Of a DNA stretch of 8,812 bases, positions 1 to 7,580 are shown in pieces; position 1 is the first letter of the stretch; every line of letters starts with the position of its first letter. The DNA is from Gammaproteobacteria bacterium. Its GTDB lineage: Bacteria; Pseudomonadota; Gammaproteobacteria; UBA9214. The notes beneath the pieces are model-generated. The model worked only from the letters and a program-made list of their open reading frames with translations. It was not told where the DNA came from and searched no databases. The DNA lies in contig DMKK01000140.1 in assembly GCA_003454335.1 (NCBI GenBank), forward strand, positions 1 to 8,812, given 5' to 3'. A program made the translations under genes and the position numbers.

Positions 1-291
1 CTGGACAGGGTCAAGGTCAAGGGCAAGCATGAGCCGGTCACCATCTATGAACCGGTCGGTCTGTCTGACAGTGTTCCCGGCGAGTTGGCCAAAGAGGTTT
101 TGGCAAGTGATACGGCCTTGAATCATTACTTCGCAGGTGATCTTGAAAAGGCCTATTCCGCTTTTCAGATACTGCAGGATGCTGCGCCGGAGCGCCGGCT
201 GTTCGGCCTTTATCTGGAGCGCATTGCTGCGCTGCAGTCACAGGGTATCGGACCGGACTGGGATGGCGTATTTGAACATACCTCGAAGTAG
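1..291 (+). CDS. Class III adenylate/guanylate cyclase, C-terminal end (5' end outside window)
   Basis: The reading frame is open from base 1 and gives 96 residues before TAG at 289-291, followed at once by an in-frame TAA. The first residues (LDRVKVKGKHEPVTIYEPVG) match the strand that closes class III nucleotide cyclase catalytic domains, which usually reads like 'D-x-V-x-V-K-G-K-x-x-P-V-x-I-Y-E'. The rest (ALNHYFAGDLEKAYSAFQ, then LYLERI and a terminal PDWDGVFEHTSK) is the TPR-like helical tail common in proteobacterial cyclases, often of the CHASE2-cyclase type. The enzyme would make cAMP (less likely cGMP) from the nucleoside triphosphate. The metal- and base-binding residues and any sensor domain lie outside the window, so activity, substrate and membrane attachment cannot be judged. 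The gene converges on an operon with two cyclic-nucleotide-binding domains, which makes a functional link plausible. Confidence 0.85.
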   Translation: MDRVKVKGKHEPVTIYEPVGLSDSVPGELAKEVLASDTALNHYFAGDLEKAYSAFQILQDAAPERRLFGLYLERIAALQSQGIGPDWDGVFEHTSK

Positions 292-298
292 TAATTTA

Positions 299-1066
299 TT
301 ACTGGACTGAAAACGAGGTTGGCTTGCTCATCGAGCCATGGTTAAAGTCACCCAGCATCAGATCCTCGTTGGTGTCCCGTGCGTGAATTGTCCAGCTGTA
401 AAGACCGCCTGATTCAATAAGTTTCTCCGGCAAGGTGAGCTCTGGCTCGGCAAGCAGTGTAGACGTATAAATCAGCTTGTTGTTGTCCCATTGGTCCCGG
501 ATGAATACCTGGTAAAAAGTTGCGCCGGGAATGGCTTGCCAGCTTAACTTTTCAGGGGGGGCCGGCAGTTCCTGTTTATCGCCGGGAACTTGCCCGCTGG
601 CACGGCCCAGTTCCGAAATTATGACGTAGTCGCGCGCCCGGTGTACTTTGCCGTCATTCAGGGTGATGCTGGCAGCGTACCACCCGTCCCCTGCATTTGC
701 CGGGATATCCAGCTGCTTGATGAAAACGCGTTTATCCGGACGGTCTTTTTTACTGATGGTGCGGTAACTGGAGAGATCAAGGCGGGTCAGCAGGCTGTTA
801 TCAGGGTAAAAGATTTCAATCTGCCGGATGTCGTCATATCCGGCCGTCGAGAACAGCGGCATGAAGAACAGCGGACGACCTGGCCAGTTGCAGACATGAA
901 TGTCAAAGAATCCGGCCATATTGTAATGTTTGTCACCCGGCCTGGCGGCCAGCGAAATTTTCGGAACGTGCAGGCAGAGGGCCAGCAGGGTAACGGTGGC
1001 GAGCAACCGTGTCCATAAGGCAGGTCGCCGGGTGCAGCTGCCCGGGTCTGTGCGGGTTTGTCTCAT
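299..1066 (-). CDS. Exported protein of unknown function with FN3-like C-terminal domain
   Basis: Not a family I can name. The 255-residue product has an arginine-containing N-terminus, a hydrophobic core at about 20-32 (LLATVTLLALCLH) and a plausible signal peptidase I site near SLAA at 38-41, so it is probably periplasmic or outer-surface. Residues about 52-150 look like a beta-rich domain, with alternating strands such as IRQIEIFYPD and GWYAASITLNDGK. Residues about 168-255 resemble a fibronectin type III or other Ig-like fold: PEKLSWQAIPGATFYQVFI, then LPEKLIESGGLYSWTIHARD. It is the last gene of the operon. Its ATG overlaps the stop of the CNB gene as ATGA (1063-1066), and there is no strong Shine-Dalgarno, so it probably depends on translational coupling. 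I infer a role on the periplasmic side of the transport system. Confidence 0.75.
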   Translation of the reverse strand: MRQTRTDPGSCTRRPALWTRLLATVTLLALCLHVPKISLAARPGDKHYNMAGFFDIHVCNWPGRPLFFMPLFSTAGYDDIRQIEIFYPDNSLLTRLDLSSYRTISKKDRPDKRVFIKQLDIPANAGDGWYAASITLNDGKVHRARDYVIISELGRASGQVPGDKQELPAPPEKLSWQAIPGATFYQVFIRDQWDNNKLIYTSTLLAEPELTLPEKLIESGGLYSWTIHARDTNEDLMLGDFNHGSMSKPTSFSVQ

Positions 1067-1518
1067 TTGTTGTTCTTCACAGAGAGCAATCTGAAATTCA
1101 CCTCGCGAATCCTCAGGGACATGCTGCGCAGCATCCCGATGCTGATGTCCGGGTAACTTTGGATGAGTCCCCGCAGGCGTGTTTTTTCCAGGGTTAATAC
1201 CGTGGCATCTTCAAGTACGTGGGCCGTAGCAGAGCGGGGCAGGTCATCCAGCAGATTCATCTCACCGAAGGTGTCACCATGCCCAAGCATGGCAATATAG
1301 TTCTCGCTGCCGGGGTCCTTGTCAATGCTGATGCCGATCTTGCCCGAGACAAGTATATACAGGTGATCGCCCTGGTCATCGATTTCGAATATGTGGTCAC
1401 CGGCAAAGTACTCCTGCTTCTCCAGTGACTGCGCAACCATACGCAGATCATCGGTGCTGACCATTGAGAAGACCGACGATTGCTTCAGCAGCAGCAGGCG
1501 GTCAAAGATATCAGGCAT
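1063..1518 (-). CDS. Stand-alone cyclic-nucleotide-binding (CNB) domain protein
   Basis: A 151-residue protein that is essentially one CRP/PKA-type CNB domain with no DNA-binding domain, so it is a regulatory module and not a transcription factor. The N-terminal helices (1-35) lead into the beta-roll with AGDHIFEIDDQGDHLYILVSG at about 39-59 (first half AGDHIFEIDD). The phosphate-binding cassette is at about 81-98: GDTFGEMNLLDDLPRSAT, with the ribose-binding Glu at 86 and the phosphate-binding Arg at 95 both present, so ligand binding is expected. Ser after the Arg resembles CRP (RSA). A C-helix follows SYPDIS. I chose ATG at 1518 over longer versions because AGGA lies 7 nt upstream and the domain begins there. 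The start overlaps the end of the NTT-HEAT gene by 8 nt (ATGCCTGA). CNB domains occur fused to NTT-type transporters elsewhere, so this is probably a detached regulatory subunit of its neighbour. Confidence 0.92.
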   Translation of the reverse strand: MPDIFDRLLLLKQSSVFSMVSTDDLRMVAQSLEKQEYFAGDHIFEIDDQGDHLYILVSGKIGISIDKDPGSENYIAMLGHGDTFGEMNLLDDLPRSATAHVLEDATVLTLEKTRLRGLIQSYPDISIGMLRSMSLRIREVNFRLLSVKNNK

Positions 1519-4207
1519 GTTTTTTTCCTGTCTCCGCGGGTTGCAGCGCCTGTCTGCCACACTGGCTTAACCAGCTATTGCCATGGTCGGCACACCAGCG
1601 CAGGACGTCGTCTGCACCGGCAAAGAATTGTCCCTTGTGTCCAAAATCTCCGCCGGCAGCTCTCTGCAAGGCATCACTCAGGTTGCTGATCATGGCGCCC
1701 TTGTCGAGATTCCCCAGTGCTTCGCAGGCATTGGCAATATGGCGTGCATCGCCGCTTGAGAAACCGGCATGGATGATCCTGATCGTTTCCCTGTCATACA
1801 GGGACTCAAGTGCCAATAGTACCAGTTCTATGGTCTGGTCGAGTTGTTCCCTGAGCGTGTACTGTAGCAGGGAGCGGGCAGCGTTCCCGGTATCCCTGTC
1901 AGCGTTTTCCAGTGTGGTGAGTGCATCCTGCAGCAACAGTATTTCCCCGGACTTGCTGCGCGCGATTTCCTCGAATACAGATCCTGGCAGGTGCGCGTCC
2001 ATGAGTGACGTCAGTAACGCCTGCTGGGCACGCAGGCTGGCCTGGTTTCCGGAGATCCATTCCAGTGCACATTCCTGGTAATCTCCTGAAACGGACCGCA
2101 GCATGTCAATACCCGTTTCCCGTACTCGCATATGGCCGTCCCCTATGGCTTGCAGGATCAGGCTGCTGCACTGGTCACCCTTGATCAGGTGCAGACAACC
2201 GACGGCGGCCTGACGCATGTCCGGGTCCTCGCTGGAAAGATTGTGTATAACAGCCGCAATGATGTCCGGTGAGACGCGCTCTTGCCAGTGATGCAGGCCC
2301 TGCAATGCACACAGTACAGTGTGTTTGGAAGTGTCGGCAAGCAAAGCGGTGAAGGCATCCAGGTAGTCAGATAACAAAGTCTGCTGTTCCTGTCCGGAGA
2401 GCAGGGCGAGGTCAGGAATATTATCCATGGATGCCTGGCGTGAAGTCGTGTCTGACGCTAACAGTGTTTGCCATGATGTCATTGCCCTGTCGAGACAATC
2501 GTGGGCGTCAGGATAGCGCAGGGCCGCATGGATGGCTGCCGACTGGAGGCGGGGATTGTTGCTGTCCAGCTGTGTGATGGCAGCGGCGATTGTTTGCTGA
2601 TCGCCTTTTTTCAACAACAGTCGCATGACTGTTGCCTTCAGATGCAGGTCGCCATGCTCGCCAAGCCTGCGTAATTCATCTGCATGTGCAGCCAGTTCAA
2701 GCGGGGCCAGCATGTTCAGGATTCGATCTGCTGTGGCATTTTCCATGCTGCTGGCACGTTTCAGGATAGCTTCCACCGCTTTTTCCGGAAAAGAACCGGC
2801 GAGGATTCTCGCAAAGGCAACTGCCACTTCTGCATCGGGGTGATTGAGGCCCTGCATGATCTCATCCAGCGTTTTGTCTCCGCAACCCTGCAAGTCCGAG
2901 TACATATGCTTGTCTGGCAGGAACAGGCGTTCCTTCAGGGTGGTTAGCAGCGTTCCGACATACGCCTTGTTCATTTGCCGGCTGTATAACAGGTACAGGC
3001 CGGCGGCGAGGATGCCGGGAACCAGAAAATAGACAGGACTATCCAGATGCTGCATTACTATCAGTAATACTCCGCACAGCATTAATGCCAGCGGCAGCAC
3101 CAGCGCAATCGACATGGCACGTGCCCGACCCTGCATGTAGCCAGGGAGGACATTAAAGAACATGCTTCTGACCGGGTTTCTGAAGGCTGGCATGAGGGCG
3201 TCCTTGTTGAAGCTGCCAAGCATGGCGGACGGCAGGGAAAAACTGAATGTCAGGAAGGTCAGGCAGACCACGGTGGTCCACGGAAATAACAGGTTGATGG
3301 TGCGTACACCAAAATGACTGATTGCCCGGTTGGTAACAAACAACTGTAAAAACAGCGCGACGGCACTGGTTGTAGCCGTCAGCAGACCAAAAAACCGCGT
3401 CAGGCTTTCTTCTGTGTCAAATGTCTGGGTGTAAATACGGTTGGCGCTGTAACAGAGGATGTAGAAGGACAGTACCATGAAAAACAGTGCCAGCGACGAG
3501 GCGCGCAGCAGGCTGGATCGATAGGTGAATTTAACACCCTGGTGTATCTGTTCAACACAGTCCTGCAACATATTTTGTGATTTCTTCGGGGCACGGAAAT
3601 GGGTGGAAGCACCATGGCGTTTGTGCCTGACAATGATGACGACCGCGCCTGTTATCAATAAGCCGCACCAGAGCAGTAGCAGGTTCTGGGTGCCGAATAC
3701 CGGGGCGGCAACGACCAGCAACAGTCCGCCGGCAATGGTGCCAAGCTGGGCGCCGGCATAGATCAGTGGCGTCAGGCGTTTGGCTTGCATGGTGTTCATG
3801 TTCTGGTTCATATAAAGCGCTGCATGTACCAGCAGTACTTCGGAAGCGACTTCATAGATGAGGTAGTAGGCCGGGTAAATCAGGGTGTTGTTGCTCGCCG
3901 ACATGGCAAACCAGCTGGCGAGGACCAGCACAATCAGGGTGGCAAACAGTGCACGGAAGAATTTTTCTGCGGGGATACGGTCGGCAAAGGCGGCATACAC
4001 CATGCTGACGGCTGCCAGCAGCATGCTCTGTACGATGTACATCAATGGCAGGTATTCAATGCCCAGCCGCTTCAGGAACAGGGCATCTGCGGTGCTGCGT
4101 CCAATGGCCATGCCGGCACTGACCAGCATGAAGAAAAACAGGAAGTACAGTACATTGCCGCGTTCTCCCGGCTGGATAAGCAGCTTTCTCTCAAGTTGGT
4201 TTATCAT
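1511..4207 (-). CDS. NTT/MFS-like membrane transporter fused to a HEAT-repeat domain
   Basis: An 898-residue protein in two halves. Residues about 15-410 form a 12-helix transporter-like domain. The opening (GERGNVLYFLFFFMLVSAG), FLKRLGIEYLPLMYIVQ and GAQLGTIAGGLL at about 152-163 resemble the NTT (ATP/ADP translocase, Npt1/Npt2, TLC) family within the major facilitator group. Residues about 415-885 are soluble and alpha-helical with HEAT-like repeats, such as LNHPDAEVAVAFARILAG, LDSNNPRLQSAAIHAAL and LSSEDPDMRQAAVGCLHLI. NTT-HEAT fusions, some also carrying a CNB domain, are known in free-living bacteria. Their substrates are mostly unproven, so I do not claim ATP/ADP exchange. The ATG at 4207 lies 25 nt after the coiled-coil gene and has no clear Shine-Dalgarno. 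The C-terminus (ETGKKHA) ends on a 7-A run that overlaps the CNB gene. An alternative label would be MFS transporter with HEAT repeats. Confidence 0.85.
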   Translation of the reverse strand: MINQLERKLLIQPGERGNVLYFLFFFMLVSAGMAIGRSTADALFLKRLGIEYLPLMYIVQSMLLAAVSMVYAAFADRIPAEKFFRALFATLIVLVLASWFAMSASNNTLIYPAYYLIYEVASEVLLVHAALYMNQNMNTMQAKRLTPLIYAGAQLGTIAGGLLLVVAAPVFGTQNLLLLWCGLLITGAVVIIVRHKRHGASTHFRAPKKSQNMLQDCVEQIHQGVKFTYRSSLLRASSLALFFMVLSFYILCYSANRIYTQTFDTEESLTRFFGLLTATTSAVALFLQLFVTNRAISHFGVRTINLLFPWTTVVCLTFLTFSFSLPSAMLGSFNKDALMPAFRNPVRSMFFNVLPGYMQGRARAMSIALVLPLALMLCGVLLIVMQHLDSPVYFLVPGILAAGLYLLYSRQMNKAYVGTLLTTLKERLFLPDKHMYSDLQGCGDKTLDEIMQGLNHPDAEVAVAFARILAGSFPEKAVEAILKRASSMENATADRILNMLAPLELAAHADELRRLGEHGDLHLKATVMRLLLKKGDQQTIAAAITQLDSNNPRLQSAAIHAALRYPDAHDCLDRAMTSWQTLLASDTTSRQASMDNIPDLALLSGQEQQTLLSDYLDAFTALLADTSKHTVLCALQGLHHWQERVSPDIIAAVIHNLSSEDPDMRQAAVGCLHLIKGDQCSSLILQAIGDGHMRVRETGIDMLRSVSGDYQECALEWISGNQASLRAQQALLTSLMDAHLPGSVFEEIARSKSGEILLLQDALTTLENADRDTGNAARSLLQYTLREQLDQTIELVLLALESLYDRETIRIIHAGFSSGDARHIANACEALGNLDKGAMISNLSDALQRAAGGDFGHKGQFFAGADDVLRWCADHGNSWLSQCGRQALQPAETGKKHA

Positions 4208-4232
4208 GCCGGGCGCTGTTTGCGAGTGCCTG

Positions 4233-4799
4233 CTAGAACGGGAGTACCTTCATGGGCTTCGCCATCTGGTGCATGTTGGCCGCCATGCCACCTACCGTCC
4301 GGTTCATGTCGTTGAACTGGTTGTTCAGCACCTGCATGCTGTTTGCCATGTTTAATACATTGCCGTTCATGTACTCAATTTGTTCAACCATGGCATGCAG
4401 GTCAGTCCGAAGCAGACCAAGGTTGGAGTCCATGCTGCCGACAGAGTCGTTCAGGGCCGGCATGACGGTGATGTGATCAGTGAGCCGGAGCAGTGTTCTC
4501 TCTACCTGGATTATGGTGCCGGCCACGGTGGTAAAGCTGTTTTCCATGTTACTCATATTGCCTGACATTGATGTCATGTGTGTGGTGATATTCGAGAAAT
4601 CCTTGGTCAGGATGAAGATCAGGTAGAACAATGCCAATCCAAGTATCGACAGGGCGGTCATACCAAAACGGATGATTTGCGTGGTACGCCGGCCAATGCG
4701 GATGCTCAGCTGTTCCCGGTATTCCATGCCCTGGCGAAAATCATCCAGTGCACGCTCTACCATCCCGGCTATTTCTTTCTGGGCATTGTTGTTATCCAT
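4233..4799 (-). CDS. Single-pass membrane protein with long methionine-cored coiled coil
   Basis: I do not recognise a named family. The 188-residue product has a charged N-terminal segment (1-41, ending RIGRRTTQIIR), one membrane helix at about 42-65 (including ALSILGLALFYLIFIL) and a C-terminal region with near-perfect heptads. The basic residues before the helix predict N-in topology, so the coiled coil should be periplasmic. Core positions spaced 3-4 run from 75 to 183 and are all hydrophobic. All 15 methionines after the membrane helix fall on them (75, 78, 82, 85, 113, 123, 137, 144, 151, 155, 165, 172, 176, 179, 183). The phase slips once (3-3-4 spacing) beside Pro114. There is no MCE domain, so it is not MlaD. 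Start ATG at 4799 has a good Shine-Dalgarno (GGGAG, 7 nt upstream). It lies between the two transporter genes; a scaffold, spacer or oligomerisation role is inference. Confidence 0.88.
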   Translation of the reverse strand: MDNNNAQKEIAGMVERALDDFRQGMEYREQLSIRIGRRTTQIIRFGMTALSILGLALFYLIFILTKDFSNITTHMTSMSGNMSNMENSFTTVAGTIIQVERTLLRLTDHITVMPALNDSVGSMDSNLGLLRTDLHAMVEQIEYMNGNVLNMANSMQVLNNQFNDMNRTVGGMAANMHQMAKPMKVLPF

Positions 4800-4835
4800 G
4801 GTGTAACTCCCGGCCTGGCAAGTTCCCGGCCATTA

Positions 4836-7580
4836 TTATGTTAGTTTGTGAGTCGTGTTATAGAGTCTTGTTGCCAGAACCTTGTTCAGGTTCCTGAATA
4901 CCTTTGTTGCGATGTAGGGATAGCGTCGGCTGAGCCGGTCGAGGTTGTTCTGGGTCAGGCATAACAGGCGACTGTCTTCGGCAACGTCGACATCAGCCGT
5001 ACGCTTTTCGTAGAACAGGCCTGCTTCCCCGACGACGTCACCACGCTCGTGTGTCGCCAGTTGTATGCGTCCGTCTTCTCCCTCGATGGACGTGAGCAGC
5101 TTTCCTTCTATGACGACATACATTTCAGACGCGCTGTCACCGGCGCTGATGATGCGCTTGCCCTGCGGTACCCTGACAATCCTTGCCATCAGTGCAACAA
5201 TCCTGGCCTGGGATGCCCTGAGTCCCTTGAGCAGCGGAATCGATTCCTGCGGGTTCTCGCCGAGGTCGAGTGTCAGTGCGTCCCAGAGGGTGGTGAAACG
5301 CACACTGGCGCAGAGGGCAGGGGTCAGCAGAAAGTCACTGAACCAGGCGATGGCCAGGGCGTAGGATGCCATCAGTCCCACATGGGCCTGCATGCGCAGT
5401 TCACTGGTCATTAATACCAGGAAGCCCAGACAGAGACCGATGGACGTGAGAGTAACCGGTCTGCCGACGGCCTTCATGGCGAGTAATGTGGCTTTCCTGT
5501 CGTTTGCATGGCGGTGGACTTCCCGGTTAAAACGCGAGAAATAGTGGATGGTATCGTCAATTGCGATGCCGAGTACCATGGGAGCAATCAGGCTGGTGCT
5601 CGGGTTCAGACTGATGCCGAAGAAGCCCAGGGAACCAAAGTAAACGGCAACCGGGATGATGTTTGGTATCAGGGCAATGGCACCGATTTTCGGGGACATG
5701 AACATCACGGTCAGTATGGCGTAGACGAATACCAGTGCGAGCGCAATGCTCCTGGCCTGACCGATGATAATGTTTGTGAGCGTTTCGCTGATGAGTACCG
5801 GGTTGCCGGTTATGACCGGGGTAAGGTGTTCCGGAAGCTGCGCAAGCCTCGGCTGTATGCGTTCAAGCAGTTCGGACATTTTGTCTGAATTGATCACCCT
5901 GGACCGGACCACCAGATTGGCTGTTCTAAAACGGGTGTCGATAATGCTGTCGAGTTCCTCGCTGGAACTGAGGAACAACAATTGTGTAATCAGACGTTTG
6001 TTGTCCGGTATCTTGTGGAAGGCCGGGTCGTTGTTGTGAAATGCCTGGTTTACCAGCATCAGGTAATCAGCGACAGAAACAGTGCTGCCAACCTCGGGCT
6101 GTTGTTCCAGCCAGCCCTGCAGTTCTGTCAGTATTTCAAGGTTGCGCGGGTCCTTGAACGTGTCTGTATGGGTGCCTTCAATAACGATATAGAAATGGTT
6201 GGCGCCACCGAGCTTGTCATTAACAATGTTAAAGCCCTTGCGGACATCGGAGTCACTGGCGAAATTGGTAATGGACTCTGTGCTGACATGGATTTGTGTC
6301 ATGCCGACTACGGCAAGCAGAAAAACAATGCCGAAGGCCACAAAGATCTTGCGCTGGTGATTCAGATCAAACAGTGCGATCCGGTCAACAAAACGGTCAA
6401 ATCCCCTGCCGCATATGGGGCTGTCGGGCATCGCGGGAACAGCGGGGTTACGGTCGAACAGCTTCAGCAGGGCAGGAGTGAAGGTGATCGAGAGGACGGT
6501 AATATAAACCACGCCAATCGCCGCGAAGATGCCAAACTCCTGTACCGCACTGATCGGGTTGGTCATCATTGCAATGAAGCCGGCAATGGTTGTCAGTCCT
6601 GTGAGCATGACCGGCAGTGTCATGTGCTTCAGTGTCCGGGTGATTATTGTATTGTTCGGGTCCGGTTTATGTCTCTGCTGGTGGTATTCGGATGTCACAT
6701 GGACCGCATAGGATAATCCCAGGATCATTAACAGCGGTGGAACCAGTACCGAGATCATGCTGAGGGAATAGCCAAGTGCCGAGATGGTGCCGAGGGTCAG
6801 GATGACGCCGATACCTACAGTCAGCAGGGGGGCAATAACGCCCATCAGGGTGCGAAAGGAAGCTGCCAGTACGATAGCAAGAATGACCGTGATCAACGGT
6901 GGTGTCCAGATCAGGTCGTCAACCAGCAGGTCAACCATGGCGAACTTGAAGTAGGGCGACCCTGTCATGAAGACTTCATTGTTGCCCTGTTCCTCCTCCA
7001 CGATGCGGGTGATTTCTTCATGTATGCCGCCACTGATATATTCACTGTCCGAGATATCATGGAAATAGACAACCAGTGCCGTTGCTTCCGCATCTTTTGA
7101 AATCAGATTGCCCGAATAGAGCGGGTTGCCAAGCATGCGTGCTTTTATTTCTTCGCGGCTTGCAGCGCCGTCTTCCAGTTCTGTGCTGAATGGCGAGATA
7201 TCAAGTCCGCCGTCAATGCTGCGAATGTCCACGGCATTGGCAAGTGATAACACGTGGTGCACAGCATCGATGTTCTCGATGCGTTCGGTAATCCGGCTGA
7301 CGGGATCCATCGTGTCAGCGGTAAAAACGTCATCGGAAGCAAATGTAATAATGAGTGTTTCATCACTGCCGAACAGTTGCCGGGTCTTGTCGTAGAACTG
7401 TTTCGCCGACATGTTTTCCGAGAACAGCCGATTTGCGGACGGGTCGATATTGAGCCGCATCGCGCCCGTGAGGGGGTCAATGATGGCTGTCAGGGCGAGT
7501 GCGGACAGGGCCAGGCACACGAACAGGACAAGCCCCGTATAGCGCGAGACCAGCTCGGAAATTTTATTGATGATGCCCAT
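4836..7580 (-). CDS. RND/MMPL-family permease with C-terminal cyclic-nucleotide-binding domain
   Basis: A 914-residue inner-membrane protein with the twofold RND layout: one helix (about 16-35), a periplasmic domain (36-226), five helices (227-370), a helix near 411-430, a second periplasmic domain (431-609) and five helices (610-756). The second-half motif GIAIDDTIHYFSRF (about 671-684) carries the Asp pair typical of the proton-relay helix in this group. The first-half counterpart GLSYAVHVTSEYH lacks an Asp. Residues about 796-914 are a CNB domain with VIEGK, then RGDVVGEAGLFYEKRTADVD, in which the cassette Glu852 and Arg860 are kept. Such pumps use proton motive force to move lipids, hopanoids or other hydrophobic molecules; the substrate here is unknown. 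ATG at 7580 shares one base with the upstream stop (TGATG) and lacks a Shine-Dalgarno, which implies coupling. A TTG one codon earlier is less likely. The CNB domain should sit in the cytoplasm. Confidence 0.93.
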   Translation of the reverse strand: MGIINKISELVSRYTGLVLFVCLALSALALTAIIDPLTGAMRLNIDPSANRLFSENMSAKQFYDKTRQLFGSDETLIITFASDDVFTADTMDPVSRITERIENIDAVHHVLSLANAVDIRSIDGGLDISPFSTELEDGAASREEIKARMLGNPLYSGNLISKDAEATALVVYFHDISDSEYISGGIHEEITRIVEEEQGNNEVFMTGSPYFKFAMVDLLVDDLIWTPPLITVILAIVLAASFRTLMGVIAPLLTVGIGVILTLGTISALGYSLSMISVLVPPLLMILGLSYAVHVTSEYHQQRHKPDPNNTIITRTLKHMTLPVMLTGLTTIAGFIAMMTNPISAVQEFGIFAAIGVVYITVLSITFTPALLKLFDRNPAVPAMPDSPICGRGFDRFVDRIALFDLNHQRKIFVAFGIVFLLAVVGMTQIHVSTESITNFASDSDVRKGFNIVNDKLGGANHFYIVIEGTHTDTFKDPRNLEILTELQGWLEQQPEVGSTVSVADYLMLVNQAFHNNDPAFHKIPDNKRLITQLLFLSSSEELDSIIDTRFRTANLVVRSRVINSDKMSELLERIQPRLAQLPEHLTPVITGNPVLISETLTNIIIGQARSIALALVFVYAILTVMFMSPKIGAIALIPNIIPVAVYFGSLGFFGISLNPSTSLIAPMVLGIAIDDTIHYFSRFNREVHRHANDRKATLLAMKAVGRPVTLTSIGLCLGFLVLMTSELRMQAHVGLMASYALAIAWFSDFLLTPALCASVRFTTLWDALTLDLGENPQESIPLLKGLRASQARIVALMARIVRVPQGKRIISAGDSASEMYVVIEGKLLTSIEGEDGRIQLATHERGDVVGEAGLFYEKRTADVDVAEDSRLLCLTQNNLDRLSRRYPYIATKVFRNLNKVLATRLYNTTHKLT

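Noticed and set aside
219..232. Hairpin GCGCA-TTGC-TGCGC near the cyclase end, considered as a terminator
   Set aside because: It is short, inside coding sequence, and not followed by a T-tract in either direction.
1520..1526. Programmed -1 ribosomal frameshift at A-AAA-AAA
   Set aside because: The heptamer is in the right phase for -1 slippage, but the CNB gene is in the +1 frame relative to the HEAT gene, so a -1 shift would not fuse them. Only loss of one A, a +1 shift or a -2 shift would.
1464..2081. Open frame of 205 codons on the + strand
   Set aside because: It is antisense to the HEAT-repeat end of the NTT-HEAT gene. The Ser/Ala-rich composition is what a mirrored helical coding region gives.
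3785..4355. Overlapping + strand open frames of 176 and 156 codons
   Set aside because: They are antisense to the first membrane helices of the NTT-HEAT protein and the tail of the coiled-coil gene. There is no coding signal of their own.
4808..4831. Direct repeat TCCCGGCC (4808-4815 and 4824-4831) in the gap before the coiled-coil gene
   Set aside because: One copy supplies the Shine-Dalgarno of the coiled-coil gene. A single 8-base repeat is weak evidence of anything more.
5982..6716. Open frame of 244 codons on the + strand
   Set aside because: It lies wholly antisense to the RND permease, whose helices and motifs are unmistakable. The predicted peptide has no recognisable domain.
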